13,016 nt of DNA from assembly GCA_011057175.1 (NCBI GenBank), contig DSBZ01000268.1, positions 1 to 13,016 of the forward strand, in the 5' to 3' direction. Each line of letters begins with the position of its first letter. The stretch's first letter is position 1. Below, in pieces: positions 1 to 8,031 of the stretch. The notes beneath the pieces are model-generated. The model saw only the letters and a program-made list of their open reading frames with translations. It made no database searches and was not told where the DNA came from. Made by a program: the position numbers and the translations under genes. This DNA is from Candidatus Acetothermia bacterium (GTDB lineage Bacteria > Bipolaricaulota > Bipolaricaulia > Bipolaricaulales > Bipolaricaulaceae).

Positions 1-101
1 CAGGCTGCCGGGGTGGCCATCCCCCCTCCGGCACGAGAGCTCACCCGTGGTGCCAAGACACTTGTCCAGACGTCGTAGTGCCCTGCAGAAGCTCACTTCG
101 C

Positions 102-330
102 AAAACCAACTGTAGAAGATGGGTCTTCCTGACCGAGGTACTCATCCCCACGTTCGCCCAGGCGGGTGGCGTTCCGCCGGAGGTACTTCACGAGCGCCCA
201 CCACCTCCAAAGGTCGCTTGAAGGGTTCCCACGGTTCTACAACGAGCGGCCGCATCACGGGTACCGCACCCAAAGACGAACCCCAGCGGAGGCGTTCTGG
301 GGGGGGGCCGCTCACGCGCCAGCTGAGGAG
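102..330 (+). pseudogene. IS481-type transposase remnant (C-terminal integrase-core fragment)
   Basis: This is a broken 3' piece of a DDE transposase. Frame +1 from about 166 reads VAFRRRYFTS, then FYNERPHHGYRTQ, then RTPAEAF. This is the usual C-terminal end of IS481/IS3-like integrase cores: the helix carrying the last catalytic Glu lies just before it, followed by the ERPHxG and TPAE signatures. The preceding stretch KTN...FLTEVLIPTFAQA is in frame +3 (about 102-164), so the frame breaks near 160, and the expected NGxVER segment near 108-120 is damaged as well. No start codon or DDE domain is visible upstream; stop codons interrupt frame +1 at 76 and 130. No terminal inverted repeat was found, so element limits are unknown and the coordinates are approximate. 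It lies next to a tRNA gene. Family assignment is from remembered motif spacing only. Confidence 0.7.
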
Positions 331-374
331 GCCCAACGTGTCGAGAGCATTACGGCACTGGACGCTCGGTGTTA

Positions 375-448
<74 letters not shown>

Positions 449-461
449 AGCCAACGACATG

Positions 462-467
462 ATCTTA
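462..467 (-). promoter_or_regulatory. candidate -10 box of tRNA-Arg
   Basis: The minus strand reads TAAGAT 14 nt before the first base of the tRNA, in the right place for a -10 element (4 of 6 matches to TATAAT). A convincing -35 was not found; GTTGGC lies 19 nt upstream, inside the end of the neighbouring coding region. This is a weak assignment based on position. Confidence 0.3.
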
Positions 468-496
468 GTCTCGAGGATGGCGGCCCGCCAACCCTG

Positions 497-3400
497 CTAC
501 CGGCCACCGCGGCGGCGTTTTATCTTGTACAGGACCTCGTCCGCCTGGCGAAGCAAACCCTCCAAGGTGGTCGGCCCATCGCGGACTGGGTTCCATACCG
601 CACGGCCTAGACTGACGCTCATCGCGAGGCCGGGCACGTCGTCGAGGGGGATCGCCGCCACCTTCTCCTGCAGCCGGAGGAGGGCATCCCCACCCCCGTC
701 TCCGGTCTCGGGGAGGACGATCACGAACTCCTCCCCTCCATAGCGGAACACGAAGTCCCCCGCACGGACGTTCTCCTGGAGGACCTCCGCCACGCGGCGC
801 AGCGCGGCATCTCCCACGAGGTGCCCGTGCCGGTCGTTCACGAGCTTGAAGTCATCGACGTCGGCCATGACGAGGGTCAACGGGTGCCCGTAGCGCTTGG
901 CCCGCTCGATCTCACGAGCCAAGACTTCCGCTAGGAAGCGGCGGTTGTAGAGCCCGGTCAAGGGATCGCGGATCGCCTGCTCCCGGAGATCCTCCTCGAG
1001 GTGAATGCGCCGAATCTCCTCCCGCAGGTGCCCGACAAGGATCTCAGCCACAAGCACATCCTCAGAGGTGAACGCATCGCGCTCCGCGGCGGCTACCTGG
1101 AATACGCCGAAGTCCCCGATCGGCACAGTGAGGGCGCTCCGCAGATCGGGGCGGACGGGCCATGCCCGCGGCACACCATCCAGGTTGTCACAGATCGTTC
1201 GACCGCCCTCCAACGCCTGCCAGGCGATTCCCTCTCCCCGCCGCAACGGGCGCACCTCGACGCCTAGGGAGGCCTTGGGGACAAGCCGATCTCCTTCGAC
1301 CAAACTCACGTTGTACACCGGGAACCTGAGCATCTGGGCCACTCCTTCGGCAGCTACCGCGCAGACCTCCTCCACTGTCGAGCAGCGCTGCAGGCGCATC
1401 ACCAGCCCGTGGAGTCCAGCGAGCCGCTCGCTGAAGCCCTCGAGTTCGGACAACCGCTTCAGCCCAGCGAGCACCACCGCGAGCTCGGAGGCGATGATGT
1501 TGAGGAGGTCTCGATCCTCGGAGGGGATCTCATTCACGGCCGCGGATTGGACATCCAGAACGCCGAACAGCCTCTGCCCGAGGATGATGGGGAGGGCGAG
1601 CTCGCTGCGCGTCTTGGGGTCGCCGGGGACGTGCCGTTCATCGCCTGACACATCCGCCACGTACACCGGCTCCCCCGACCGCGCCGCGGCGACGGTGATG
1701 CCCCTCCCGTTCCTGCCGAACCGCATCCCCTGTGCCCAGGCGATCTCGCCGTGCTCTGCCACTACAACCAGCTCATCCCCGCTTGGTTCGAGGATCGCAC
1801 ACGGTCGATATCCCAACACGGAACCGGTCAGATCGAGAACGATGGAGTACAACTCCTCCTTATCGCGGGCAAGCTTCATCCGGCGCGAGTATTCCTCCAC
1901 CGCCCTCAGCTTCCCCTCAAGGGCGATCAGGCCGGCATACGTCCTTGCGTTGCGGACTGCCGTGGCCACCGGCGCAGACACGGTGAGGAGGAGCCGAAGA
2001 TCCTTCTCAGCGTAGGCATGCGGCGCGAAGCTCTGCACGGACAGGACGCCGAGGACCTCGTTCTGATAGAGAAGGGGGACGCCGAGCCAACTCCGCACGG
2101 CCTTCCCCACCTGCTGCGCCACCGCCGGCAGCCCGTCCTTCTCCTCTTCAAAATCGCCGATGAGAAGAGGCTCCTCGGTGGATGCGATCCAGGCGGTGAG
2201 GCTCTTCTCGGGATCGAGGGGCACGACGAGCTCGGGGAGCCGCTCCCCCTCCTCCACGGCGAACGCGAGCCGCACCTCCCCGCGGGCCCAGTCGATAAGA
2301 GAGAGGGTGAACGCGTCACACGGGATGAGCCGTCTCACCTCCTCGTAGATGCGCTGGAACACCTCGCTTAGCTCAAGGCTCGTCCCGAGAGCGGTGGACA
2401 CCTCGTACAACCCCCGAAGATCGGCGTTCAACGCGCGGAGGTCCTGTTCGAGCATCGTTCGCTCGATTGCCGCACCGAGCGCTCCGCCCGCGGCCCTGAG
2501 CGCCTCAACCTCGGCCGGCGTCCAGTCGCGCTCGTGGCGGCACTCATCGCATCCAAGGAAGCCCCACCATTTGCCCGCCACGAAGATGGGGACAGCGACG
2601 AGGGCCAGAATCCCCTGGGCGGCGAGGACTGCCCGCTCCTCGAGCGGGAACTCCCGCAGGAGGCCGTGGATCGCCTTCCCTCGGGAGAAGGCCTCGGCCC
2701 AGCGGGAGAATCCGGCCGTGGTGAACGGGAAATCTTGGAGCATAGCGCTCTCGATCTGGGGGGGGAGACCGGGCGCCGCCCATCCGTACCGCTGGCTGAC
2801 CCGCAGTCGCCCGTCCTCGTCGCCGTGCGCCTGGAAGATGTAGACACGACTTGCCCCGGCTGCCTCCCCAAGCCGGGCCAGCACCGCCGGGATCGCGCTG
2901 TTCAACCCCTCACCCCGCAGGAACCGCTCCGCGGCGAACGCCACTGCGCTCAGTACCGCACCGCGCCGGGTGGCCACCTCCTCGGCCTCCACCCGAGCCG
3001 TGATGTCGAGAATCGAAACGAGAACACGATCGTAGGCTCGCTCATGCCCCGGGAGGACCCGCCACGCGAAGTGGACATGAAGCCGCTTCCCGTCCGCCGT
3101 CCGGCTGATCCCCTCCCCGTGGGACTCCGTCCTCCCCTCCCACATCGCCTGAAGCTTCGCGGCGAACAGGGGCAAGGCCTCTTCCGGGATGATCTCGGGA
3201 AGCTTGGCGAGGAGTTCGTCCTTGTCCCGCACTCGGTACAGGTCGAGCGTTGCCTGGTTCACGTCCACCACCCGCAACAGGGCCAGGCACTTCCGGATGA
3301 AGTGGGGATCCTCCTTCAGGAAGGCAGCGAGGTCCGTGACCCCCTCTGCCTTGAGGGACTCCAGCCTTCGGGCCACCGCGGAGAAATCCTCGATCCAGAG

Positions 3401-4867
3401 GGAGATCGGGGATTGTTCAAACAGCGCTCGGTACCGAGCCTCGCTTTCCTGAAGCCCTTCGTAGAGGAGCGCGTTCTCGAGGGCCGCCCCGGCCTGGGCG
3501 GCCAGCAAGCCCAGCACCGGGACATGAGGGGTGAGCTGACCTGGCTGGCGGCTGTGGACGTAGAGGATGGCGCGGTGGTGGTTCCCGACGCGGATCGGCA
3601 CCCCGACCAAGGAGCGAATCCCTCCCTTGATCAGGGCTGGGCTCGCGCGAATGGGCCGCCCAGCCGCGGTCCGGACAGGAGGATCGGTCTTGCCGTCGCT
3701 GCGGATGTCCTCGACGACGAGCGGCTGCCCCGTGTCGAGGATCCAGCGGGAAAACCCCTTCGGGCGCACCCGAACCGGGATCGGCGGCGCTCCCCAGGGT
3801 TCGAACGACTCGACCAGCACACCCGCCTGGCCGAAGAGGAGGATGTTGGCGTGATCGGCTCCGGCGAGCTCGCGCGCTGCGCTGACGATGCGCTGCACCA
3901 CTTCCCTGGAATCAAGTTGCTCGGCGATGGTGGGGGCGATCCGGCTGAACGCTTCGAGCTGGGCGACGCGGTCGGCCTGTTCTTGCTCAAGGCGCTTGCG
4001 GTCGGTGATGTCGCGGTTGGTGGACACGGTGACCGGCTGGCCCCGGTACTGCAGCAACGCGACCCGGCATTCCGTCCAGAAGGTGCTCCCGTCCTTGCGG
4101 CGCTTCTTCTCCTCGAACGTCACAAGCTCGCCGCGGAGGAGCTGCTCGTTGACCTTCGCGTAGGTGATCGCAGCTTCCTCGGCGGCGAGGTCGCGGACCA
4201 CGTTCATGCTGAGGAGCTCCTGTCGCGAGTAACCGGTCTGCGCCACCGCCGCGGGGTTGGCCTCGAGGATCGTCCCATCGAGGGCCGTGATGTACACCGC
4301 GTCCGCCAGCCGCTCGAACAGGAATCGGAACAGCTGTTCCGATTCGGCGAGGCGCCGCCGGTCCCGGGCAGCGCGGACAGCGAGGGTCATCTCCTCCCAC
4401 ACCCCCTCCAAGCGGTGGAGGTCGTCTTCCGAGAAGGCCTCGGGGTCGTCGCCGCTATCCACGGTGAAGTAGGCAACCACCTCGCCTCCGACGAGGATCG
4501 GGAACGTGATGAAGGCAGCGATGGGAAACACGGCCAACCCATGAGCGACGTCGGGGGGGAAGAGCTCGCGGTAGAGCCGCTGCGGGTCGCGGATGATGGC
4601 TGGGCCCTCCAGGCCCAGTTCCCCCTGGATGACGCGGTCCTTGGGGATCTTCACCCGCGACAGTCGATCCAGGTCGTAGCCCACCGCGGCCTGGTACTCG
4701 AACACCTCCTCCTCGTCGTTCAACGCGAGGAAGGTCGCCGACTGGGCTTGGGGGAGGATCGCCAGTGCATGCTCGAGGACCGTGTGGGCCACAGCCGGCA
4801 GAACGGGGTCACGGTTCAACGCCCGCAGGAACTCCACGAGATCGGCTCCATGACATTGGTCCGTCAT
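497..4867 (-). CDS. multi-GAF/PAS sensor diguanylate cyclase (GGDEF)
   Basis: This is a predicted soluble 1456-residue signalling enzyme making cyclic di-GMP from two GTP. Approximate domains in order: GAF 20-165; PAS 176-296, ending in the usual DITDRK; GAF 305-470; a longer PAS 476-626, ending DITARV; GAF 635-805, with the typical GKWWGFLGCDECRHERDW block; GAF 815-980; GAF 990-1135; GAF-like 1145-1285; GGDEF 1298-1456. The catalytic domain starts with DPLTGLYNRRF and has the active-site motif GGEEF at 1377-1381. An inhibitory I-site RAGD at 1368-1371 has the correct five-residue spacing, so activity and product inhibition are both expected. No transmembrane segment or signal peptide is seen, so it should act in the cytosol. 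ATG at 4865-4867 starts the first GAF region directly, but no clear Shine-Dalgarno precedes it. It follows hypE on the same strand after a 115-bp gap. What the GAF and PAS domains bind is unknown. Confidence 0.95.
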   Translation of the reverse strand: MTDQCHGADLVEFLRALNRDPVLPAVAHTVLEHALAILPQAQSATFLALNDEEEVFEYQAAVGYDLDRLSRVKIPKDRVIQGELGLEGPAIIRDPQRLYRELFPPDVAHGLAVFPIAAFITFPILVGGEVVAYFTVDSGDDPEAFSEDDLHRLEGVWEEMTLAVRAARDRRRLAESEQLFRFLFERLADAVYITALDGTILEANPAAVAQTGYSRQELLSMNVVRDLAAEEAAITYAKVNEQLLRGELVTFEEKKRRKDGSTFWTECRVALLQYRGQPVTVSTNRDITDRKRLEQEQADRVAQLEAFSRIAPTIAEQLDSREVVQRIVSAARELAGADHANILLFGQAGVLVESFEPWGAPPIPVRVRPKGFSRWILDTGQPLVVEDIRSDGKTDPPVRTAAGRPIRASPALIKGGIRSLVGVPIRVGNHHRAILYVHSRQPGQLTPHVPVLGLLAAQAGAALENALLYEGLQESEARYRALFEQSPISLWIEDFSAVARRLESLKAEGVTDLAAFLKEDPHFIRKCLALLRVVDVNQATLDLYRVRDKDELLAKLPEIIPEEALPLFAAKLQAMWEGRTESHGEGISRTADGKRLHVHFAWRVLPGHERAYDRVLVSILDITARVEAEEVATRRGAVLSAVAFAAERFLRGEGLNSAIPAVLARLGEAAGASRVYIFQAHGDEDGRLRVSQRYGWAAPGLPPQIESAMLQDFPFTTAGFSRWAEAFSRGKAIHGLLREFPLEERAVLAAQGILALVAVPIFVAGKWWGFLGCDECRHERDWTPAEVEALRAAGGALGAAIERTMLEQDLRALNADLRGLYEVSTALGTSLELSEVFQRIYEEVRRLIPCDAFTLSLIDWARGEVRLAFAVEEGERLPELVVPLDPEKSLTAWIASTEEPLLIGDFEEEKDGLPAVAQQVGKAVRSWLGVPLLYQNEVLGVLSVQSFAPHAYAEKDLRLLLTVSAPVATAVRNARTYAGLIALEGKLRAVEEYSRRMKLARDKEELYSIVLDLTGSVLGYRPCAILEPSGDELVVVAEHGEIAWAQGMRFGRNGRGITVAAARSGEPVYVADVSGDERHVPGDPKTRSELALPIILGQRLFGVLDVQSAAVNEIPSEDRDLLNIIASELAVVLAGLKRLSELEGFSERLAGLHGLVMRLQRCSTVEEVCAVAAEGVAQMLRFPVYNVSLVEGDRLVPKASLGVEVRPLRRGEGIAWQALEGGRTICDNLDGVPRAWPVRPDLRSALTVPIGDFGVFQVAAAERDAFTSEDVLVAEILVGHLREEIRRIHLEEDLREQAIRDPLTGLYNRRFLAEVLAREIERAKRYGHPLTLVMADVDDFKLVNDRHGHLVGDAALRRVAEVLQENVRAGDFVFRYGGEEFVIVLPETGDGGGDALLRLQEKVAAIPLDDVPGLAMSVSLGRAVWNPVRDGPTTLEGLLRQADEVLYKIKRRRGGR

Positions 4868-4890
4868 GTCAAAGGCAGGGCATCCGCAAC

Positions 4891-4906
4891 TGAGGCCCGC
4901 CCCTCA
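4891..4906. repeat. short inverted repeat in the diguanylate cyclase leader
   Basis: TGAGG and CCTCA form a 5-bp stem around a 6-nt C-rich loop, between the AT-rich promoter patch and the start codon of the diguanylate cyclase. There is no T-run, so it is not a convincing terminator for hypE. It could be a leader hairpin or chance. Confidence 0.25.
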
Positions 4907-4942
4907 ATTTTACATTATCCGTGTTTCCACCGGTCGCGGCAA
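4907..4942 (-). promoter_or_regulatory. candidate promoter for the diguanylate cyclase
   Basis: In an otherwise GC-rich gap the minus strand has the AT-rich stretch GATAATGTAAAAT. TAATGT (4912-4917) is preceded at 19 bp by TTGCCG (4937-4942); TAAAAT (4907-4912) is an alternative -10. Either would start transcription roughly 35-45 nt before the ATG. This would let the sensor gene be expressed apart from hypCDE, although read-through from hypE is also possible because no terminator is evident. Confidence 0.35.
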
Positions 4943-4982
4943 AGACGATGGGCCCGCCGAGGTCGCAGATCGGTCGTCCCCA

Positions 4983-6011
4983 TTAGCAGATCCGGGGGAC
5001 AGGATCGCCAAGGGGCATCTCCAGGAAACGCCGCCCCCCCACCCCTGTGCGCAAGATGACCCGACCGGGGTAGTCGCCGGTGACCCTCCCGATCACCCGC
5101 GCCTCCCTCCCCCGTGGGTGGTGGCGGAGGCTGGCAAGGACTGCGTCGGCTCGGTCTGGAGCGACGCCCATCACGGCCCGGCCCTCGCACGCGACCTCAA
5201 GGGGGCTGATCCCAAGGAGGTCCGACAGCGCCCGGGCCTCGGGCCGGATGGGGATCTCCTCCTCGTCGATCTCGATCCCCACCCCCGCCTTGCGTGCCAT
5301 CTCGTTAAGGGCGGCGGCGAGGCCGCCCCGGGTGGGATCCTTCATCGCCGTGACCCCACCCTCGGCAAGAACTGGGGCAAGGAGCGGCCACAGGGCAGCG
5401 ACGTCGCTCTGGAGCTCGGTCTGGAGATGGAACCCCTCGCGGGCAGCGAGGAGGGCCATCCCGTGGTCCCCCACCGTGCCCGTGACGAGGATCACGTCGC
5501 CGATGCGCAGTCCAGCGTCGGAGATCGCCGGCTCGGCGACGCCGATCCCGGTGGTGTTGATCATGATCCCATCGAGCTCCCCCCGCCCCATGACCTTCGT
5601 GTCGCCGGCGACAAGGGGCAGGCCGAGGTCCACCAGCTCTCGGGCCGCCGAGGTGAGGATCGTTTCCAGATCTGCAAGCGGAAACCCTTCCTCGAGGAGG
5701 AGGGCCATCGTGATCGCCACCGGCTGGGCCCCCATCACGGCGAGGTCGTTCACCGTCCCGCACACGGCGAGCTTCCCGATGTCCCCGCCCGGGAAGCGGA
5801 ACGGCTTCACGGCGTGGTTATCCGTGGTGACGACGAGGCGGCCGGGGGGGAGGCCCACCACCGCCCCATCGTCGAGCTTGTCCAGGCCGATCGGGCCGGC
5901 TGACCGAAGCCGGAACTTGGGGAGGATCCGCTCGGCGAGGAACCGCCCCATGAGTTCTCCCCCCGCCCCGTGAAGCGAGGTCACCCGTTCCTCGCGTAGG
6001 CGGCCGCTCAC
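4983..6011 (-). CDS. hypE: HypE, carbamoyl dehydratase for hydrogenase cyanide ligands
   Basis: HypE takes the carbamoyl group made by HypF onto its C-terminal cysteine and dehydrates it with ATP to a thiocyanate, the source of the CN ligands of [NiFe] hydrogenase. The 342-residue product has the PurM/AIR-synthase-like fold signatures: HGAGG 14-18, LDDGAVV 46-52, FPGGDIGKLAVCGTVNDLA from about 73, VAGDTKVMG from 134, DHGMALLAAREG from 182 and DPTRGGLA from 225. It ends in the diagnostic PRIC, so the acceptor Cys342 is intact. A GTG start at 6011 is chosen because it overlaps the hypD stop as GTGA, gives the usual family length, and has GAGAGG upstream. A longer open frame to 6161 would run back inside hypD and is rejected. 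GTG at 5987 is a second possible start. It probably interacts with HypC-HypD and HypF; hypF is not in this window. Confidence 0.97.
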   Translation of the reverse strand: MSGRLREERVTSLHGAGGELMGRFLAERILPKFRLRSAGPIGLDKLDDGAVVGLPPGRLVVTTDNHAVKPFRFPGGDIGKLAVCGTVNDLAVMGAQPVAITMALLLEEGFPLADLETILTSAARELVDLGLPLVAGDTKVMGRGELDGIMINTTGIGVAEPAISDAGLRIGDVILVTGTVGDHGMALLAAREGFHLQTELQSDVAALWPLLAPVLAEGGVTAMKDPTRGGLAAALNEMARKAGVGIEIDEEEIPIRPEARALSDLLGISPLEVACEGRAVMGVAPDRADAVLASLRHHPRGREARVIGRVTGDYPGRVILRTGVGGRRFLEMPLGDPVPRIC

Positions 6012-7108
6012 AGCTCGGGCCTCTCGCCGTACCGGTACCACACGTTGCATGCCCCCTCCACCCCCACCATGCAGGGGCCCACCGGGGAGAGCGGGGTGCA
6101 GGGATCGCCGAACAGGGGGCAGTCCGTGGGCACGGCCCGCGCAAGGAGGACCTCGGAACACAGGCAGCCAGGCGCCTTCTCCTCTCCTTCCTCAACCCGA
6201 ACCGAGAACGCACGCCGCGCATCGTGGCGGGCAAGCTCATCCCGAATGCTCAGGCCTGCGCCCGGGAGTCGCCCGATCCCCCTCCACACGGCATCGGAGG
6301 GCGCGAACGCTGTCGCGAGGAGCTCTTGAGCGCGGAGGTTCCCCTCCTCGCTCACCGCGCGGGGGTAAGCATTCTCCACTTCCGCCCGCTCCTCGCGAAC
6401 CTGGCGCAGGAGGAGGGCGATCGCGTACAGGATGTCCAGAGGCTCAAACCCCGCCACCACGACCGGGACGTGGTACCGCTCCGCGATGACGCGGTACGCC
6501 CGCGCCCCGATGACCGTGGAGACGTGCCCCGGGGCGAGGAACCCCGCGATCGGCACCGGGGGACCGGCCAGGAGCGCCACCAGCGCGGGGGGGATGAGCC
6601 GGTGAGACGAAAGGACGTAGAAGTTGGCGGGAGGGGAGTCGAGGAGGACGGCTGCGGTGCCGGGGGCAGTCGTCTCGAACCCCACCGCGAAGAACACCAC
6701 GTCCCGCTCGGGGTTCGCCCGCGCTACCTCCACCGCTTCGGCGGGGGAAAGAACGACACGCACGTCCGCCCCGTGGGCCCGCGCCTCGGCGAGAGTGACG
6801 CGGGTTCCAGGCACCCGCGTCATATCCCCAAACGTGCATACGATGGCTCCACGTTCGGCGAGCTTGACTGCCCGATCGAGGTCCCCGGTCGGGGTCACGC
6901 ACACCGGGCACCCCGGCCCCTCGAGGACCTCCACCCCCCGCGGGAGGAGGGACCGCAGCCCATGCTGGGCAATCGCCATCTCGTGGGTCCCACAGACGTG
7001 CACGATCCGGACGGGGTCCTTCGGCGCGTACCGCTGGAGAAGGGACGCCAGCCCCCGGGCCCGGGCCGGGTCGCGCAGGGAGAACGGCCCCAACAGGAGG
7101 TCGGTCAC
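6008..7108 (-). CDS. hypD: HypD, Fe(CN)2CO assembly protein
   Basis: HypD is the iron-sulfur protein that, with HypC, holds the iron while the CN and CO ligands are added. The 366-residue product has normal length and all family landmarks: CGTHEMAI at 39-46, GPGCPVC 64-70, FGDMTRVPG 93-101, GFETTAP 143-149, LSSHRLIPPA about 166-175, APGHVS about 192-197, AGFEPLDIL about 219-227 and ENAYPRAVSEEGN about 245-257. The C-terminal cysteine cluster is C315, C317, C330, C337, C346 and C354, several of which should ligate the [4Fe-4S] cluster. Conserved C39, C67 and C70 are present. GTG at 7108 overlaps the hypC stop as GTGA, and the hypE start overlaps its own stop in the same way, indicating translational coupling. 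No strong Shine-Dalgarno precedes this GTG, consistent with coupling. Confidence 0.98.
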   Translation of the reverse strand: MTDLLLGPFSLRDPARARGLASLLQRYAPKDPVRIVHVCGTHEMAIAQHGLRSLLPRGVEVLEGPGCPVCVTPTGDLDRAVKLAERGAIVCTFGDMTRVPGTRVTLAEARAHGADVRVVLSPAEAVEVARANPERDVVFFAVGFETTAPGTAAVLLDSPPANFYVLSSHRLIPPALVALLAGPPVPIAGFLAPGHVSTVIGARAYRVIAERYHVPVVVAGFEPLDILYAIALLLRQVREERAEVENAYPRAVSEEGNLRAQELLATAFAPSDAVWRGIGRLPGAGLSIRDELARHDARRAFSVRVEEGEEKAPGCLCSEVLLARAVPTDCPLFGDPCTPLSPVGPCMVGVEGACNVWYRYGERPEL

Positions 7109-7359
7109 GCCGGGGGCGGGCCCGCTTCGGACGCGGGGGGCTCACCCGCCAGCAGCTCGTCCAGCAGGGCCAGCGTCTCCTGGGCGTCCTCGGGGTCCAG
7201 GCGGCGGATGGCAAACCCCGCGTGGACGAGGAGGTAGTCCCCGATCCGGACCTCCTCCCCGAGGGCGTCGAGCCGGACCTGAGCCTGAACGCCCTGGACG
7301 TCCACCGTGGCCACGTTCCCCTCGACAGTCACCACCTTCGTCGGAACGGCGAGGCACAT
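7105..7359 (-). CDS. hypC: HypC/HybG-family hydrogenase maturation chaperone
   Basis: This is a small scaffold (84 residues) that binds iron with HypD and carries the Fe(CN)2CO unit to the hydrogenase large-subunit precursor. It starts MCLAVP; Cys2, exposed after removal of Met, is the essential iron-binding residue of the family. The OB-fold core ends with GDYLLVHAGFAI at about 40-51, followed by the usual acidic helix beginning DPEDAQETLALLDEL. The ATG at 7359 must be the start because the MC motif has to be N-terminal. It is the first gene of hypCDE. Its leader is short, with no clear Shine-Dalgarno, and lies back to back with the PspC locus. Confidence 0.97.
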   Translation of the reverse strand: MCLAVPTKVVTVEGNVATVDVQGVQAQVRLDALGEEVRIGDYLLVHAGFAIRRLDPEDAQETLALLDELLAGEPPASEAGPPPA

Positions 7360-7374
7360 CTGTGATCGAAATCC

Positions 7375-7403
7375 ATTCTAGCCACCTTGATCGGGCACCA
7401 CAA
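7375..7403 (-). promoter_or_regulatory. candidate promoter of hypCDE
   Basis: The minus strand has TTGTGG (7398-7403), a 17-bp spacer and TAGAAT (7375-7380). The -10 differs from TATAAT at one position when TAGAAT is aligned directly; the -35 is weak. Transcription would begin only about 8-10 nt before the hypC ATG, so the message would be nearly leaderless, which agrees with the missing Shine-Dalgarno. The -10 is followed by GGATTTCGAT, similar to the sequence after the TAGAAT box at 8221. Confidence 0.45.
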
Positions 7404-7440
7404 CGGAGCTTCCTCCTCTCCCGGGGCTACACTCTTTCTC

Positions 7441-7447
7441 AAGGAGG
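7441..7447 (+). promoter_or_regulatory. strong Shine-Dalgarno that sets the PspC start
   Basis: AAGGAGG lies 4 nt before the ATG at 7452 and is the best ribosome site in this part of the window. It shows that translation of the PspC-type gene was meant to start at 7452 and not at the GTG at 7474, which opens the long downstream frame. TACACT at 7428-7433 could be the -10 of this gene, but no matching -35 was found. Confidence 0.7.
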
Positions 7448-7451
7448 GGCG

Positions 7452-8031
7452 ATGAAGAGACTCTCCGCAGCAAGTGGGATGCCCTCTTGGCGGGGTGTGC
7501 AGCGGGATTGGGGGGTACTTTGGAGTGGACCCGACCCTGGTCCGGGTGATGTTCACCCTCCTCGCCGTGGCTAGCGGCATCGGGATCCCGATCTACTTCC
7601 TCCTCTGGCTGATCATCCCCCAGGAAGGGGACTCCGCCCCTGTTTTGCGGGAAGCAGTGCGGTCGAGAGCGGAGGAGATCGCGGACCGGGCGAAGCAGTT
7701 CGGGGAGGAAATGCGGACCATCGCCGGCCGGCGCGATGCGGGGCTCGCGATCGCGGTGACAGCGATCCTCGTCGGGGTCTCGCTCCTCCTCCGCAATCTC
7801 GGGCTGTGGTGGGCGCGGTGGCTCCGGTTCGAGGTCCTCGGGCCGATCGCCCTCATCGCGGTTGGGCTCGCCCTCCTCTGGCGACTGACCCGGAGGGGCG
7901 AGGATGAGGCAAGGAACAATCGTGCTGCCGCTTCTCCCCGTCGCTGCCGGGGTGATCCTCCTCCACACCCTCGGTGCCTTCCGTGGTCGGTGGGGGAGGC
8001 GCTCGACATCCTGCTCGGGTGGTCCGTCTAG
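7452..8031 (+). pseudogene. PspC-domain membrane protein with N-terminal frameshifts
   Basis: The body of the product reads as a PspC domain: GVCSGIGGYFGVDPTLVRV, a membrane helix and an IYFLLWLIIP end. This is followed by a charged helical stretch and two more likely membrane helices (GLAIAVTAILVGVSLLL and VLGPIALIAVGLALLW). The long frame is open only from GTG 7474, which cuts the domain start. From the ribosome-bound ATG 7452 the frame gives MKRLS. Then frame 3 gives RSKWDALLAG-like residues. Then frame 1 continues with VCSGIGG. One added C near 7466-7468 and one added G in the G-run near 7492-7495 would restore a textbook PspC N-terminus. The domain part ends near 7900; the tail to 8031 belongs by reading frame to the next damaged gene. 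PspC proteins are membrane envelope-stress regulators; this one's role is inferred. Either a decaying gene or sequencing errors. Confidence 0.75.

Noticed and set aside
478..493. TGGCG/CGCCA stem after the cyclase stop as terminator
   Set aside because: Only about 5 bp with a 3-nt loop and no T-run.
2534..5059. 841-codon open frame on the plus strand
   Set aside because: It is antisense to the sensor cyclase, whose domains are clear; its translation shows no recognisable domain and is typical of a GC-rich shadow frame.
4866..5903. 345-codon open frame on the plus strand
   Set aside because: Antisense to hypE, which has an intact PRIC end and full motifs.
6012..6161. 50-residue N-terminal extension of HypE
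   Set aside because: Lies inside hypD in another frame and is low complexity; family length and the GTGA overlap support a start at 6011.
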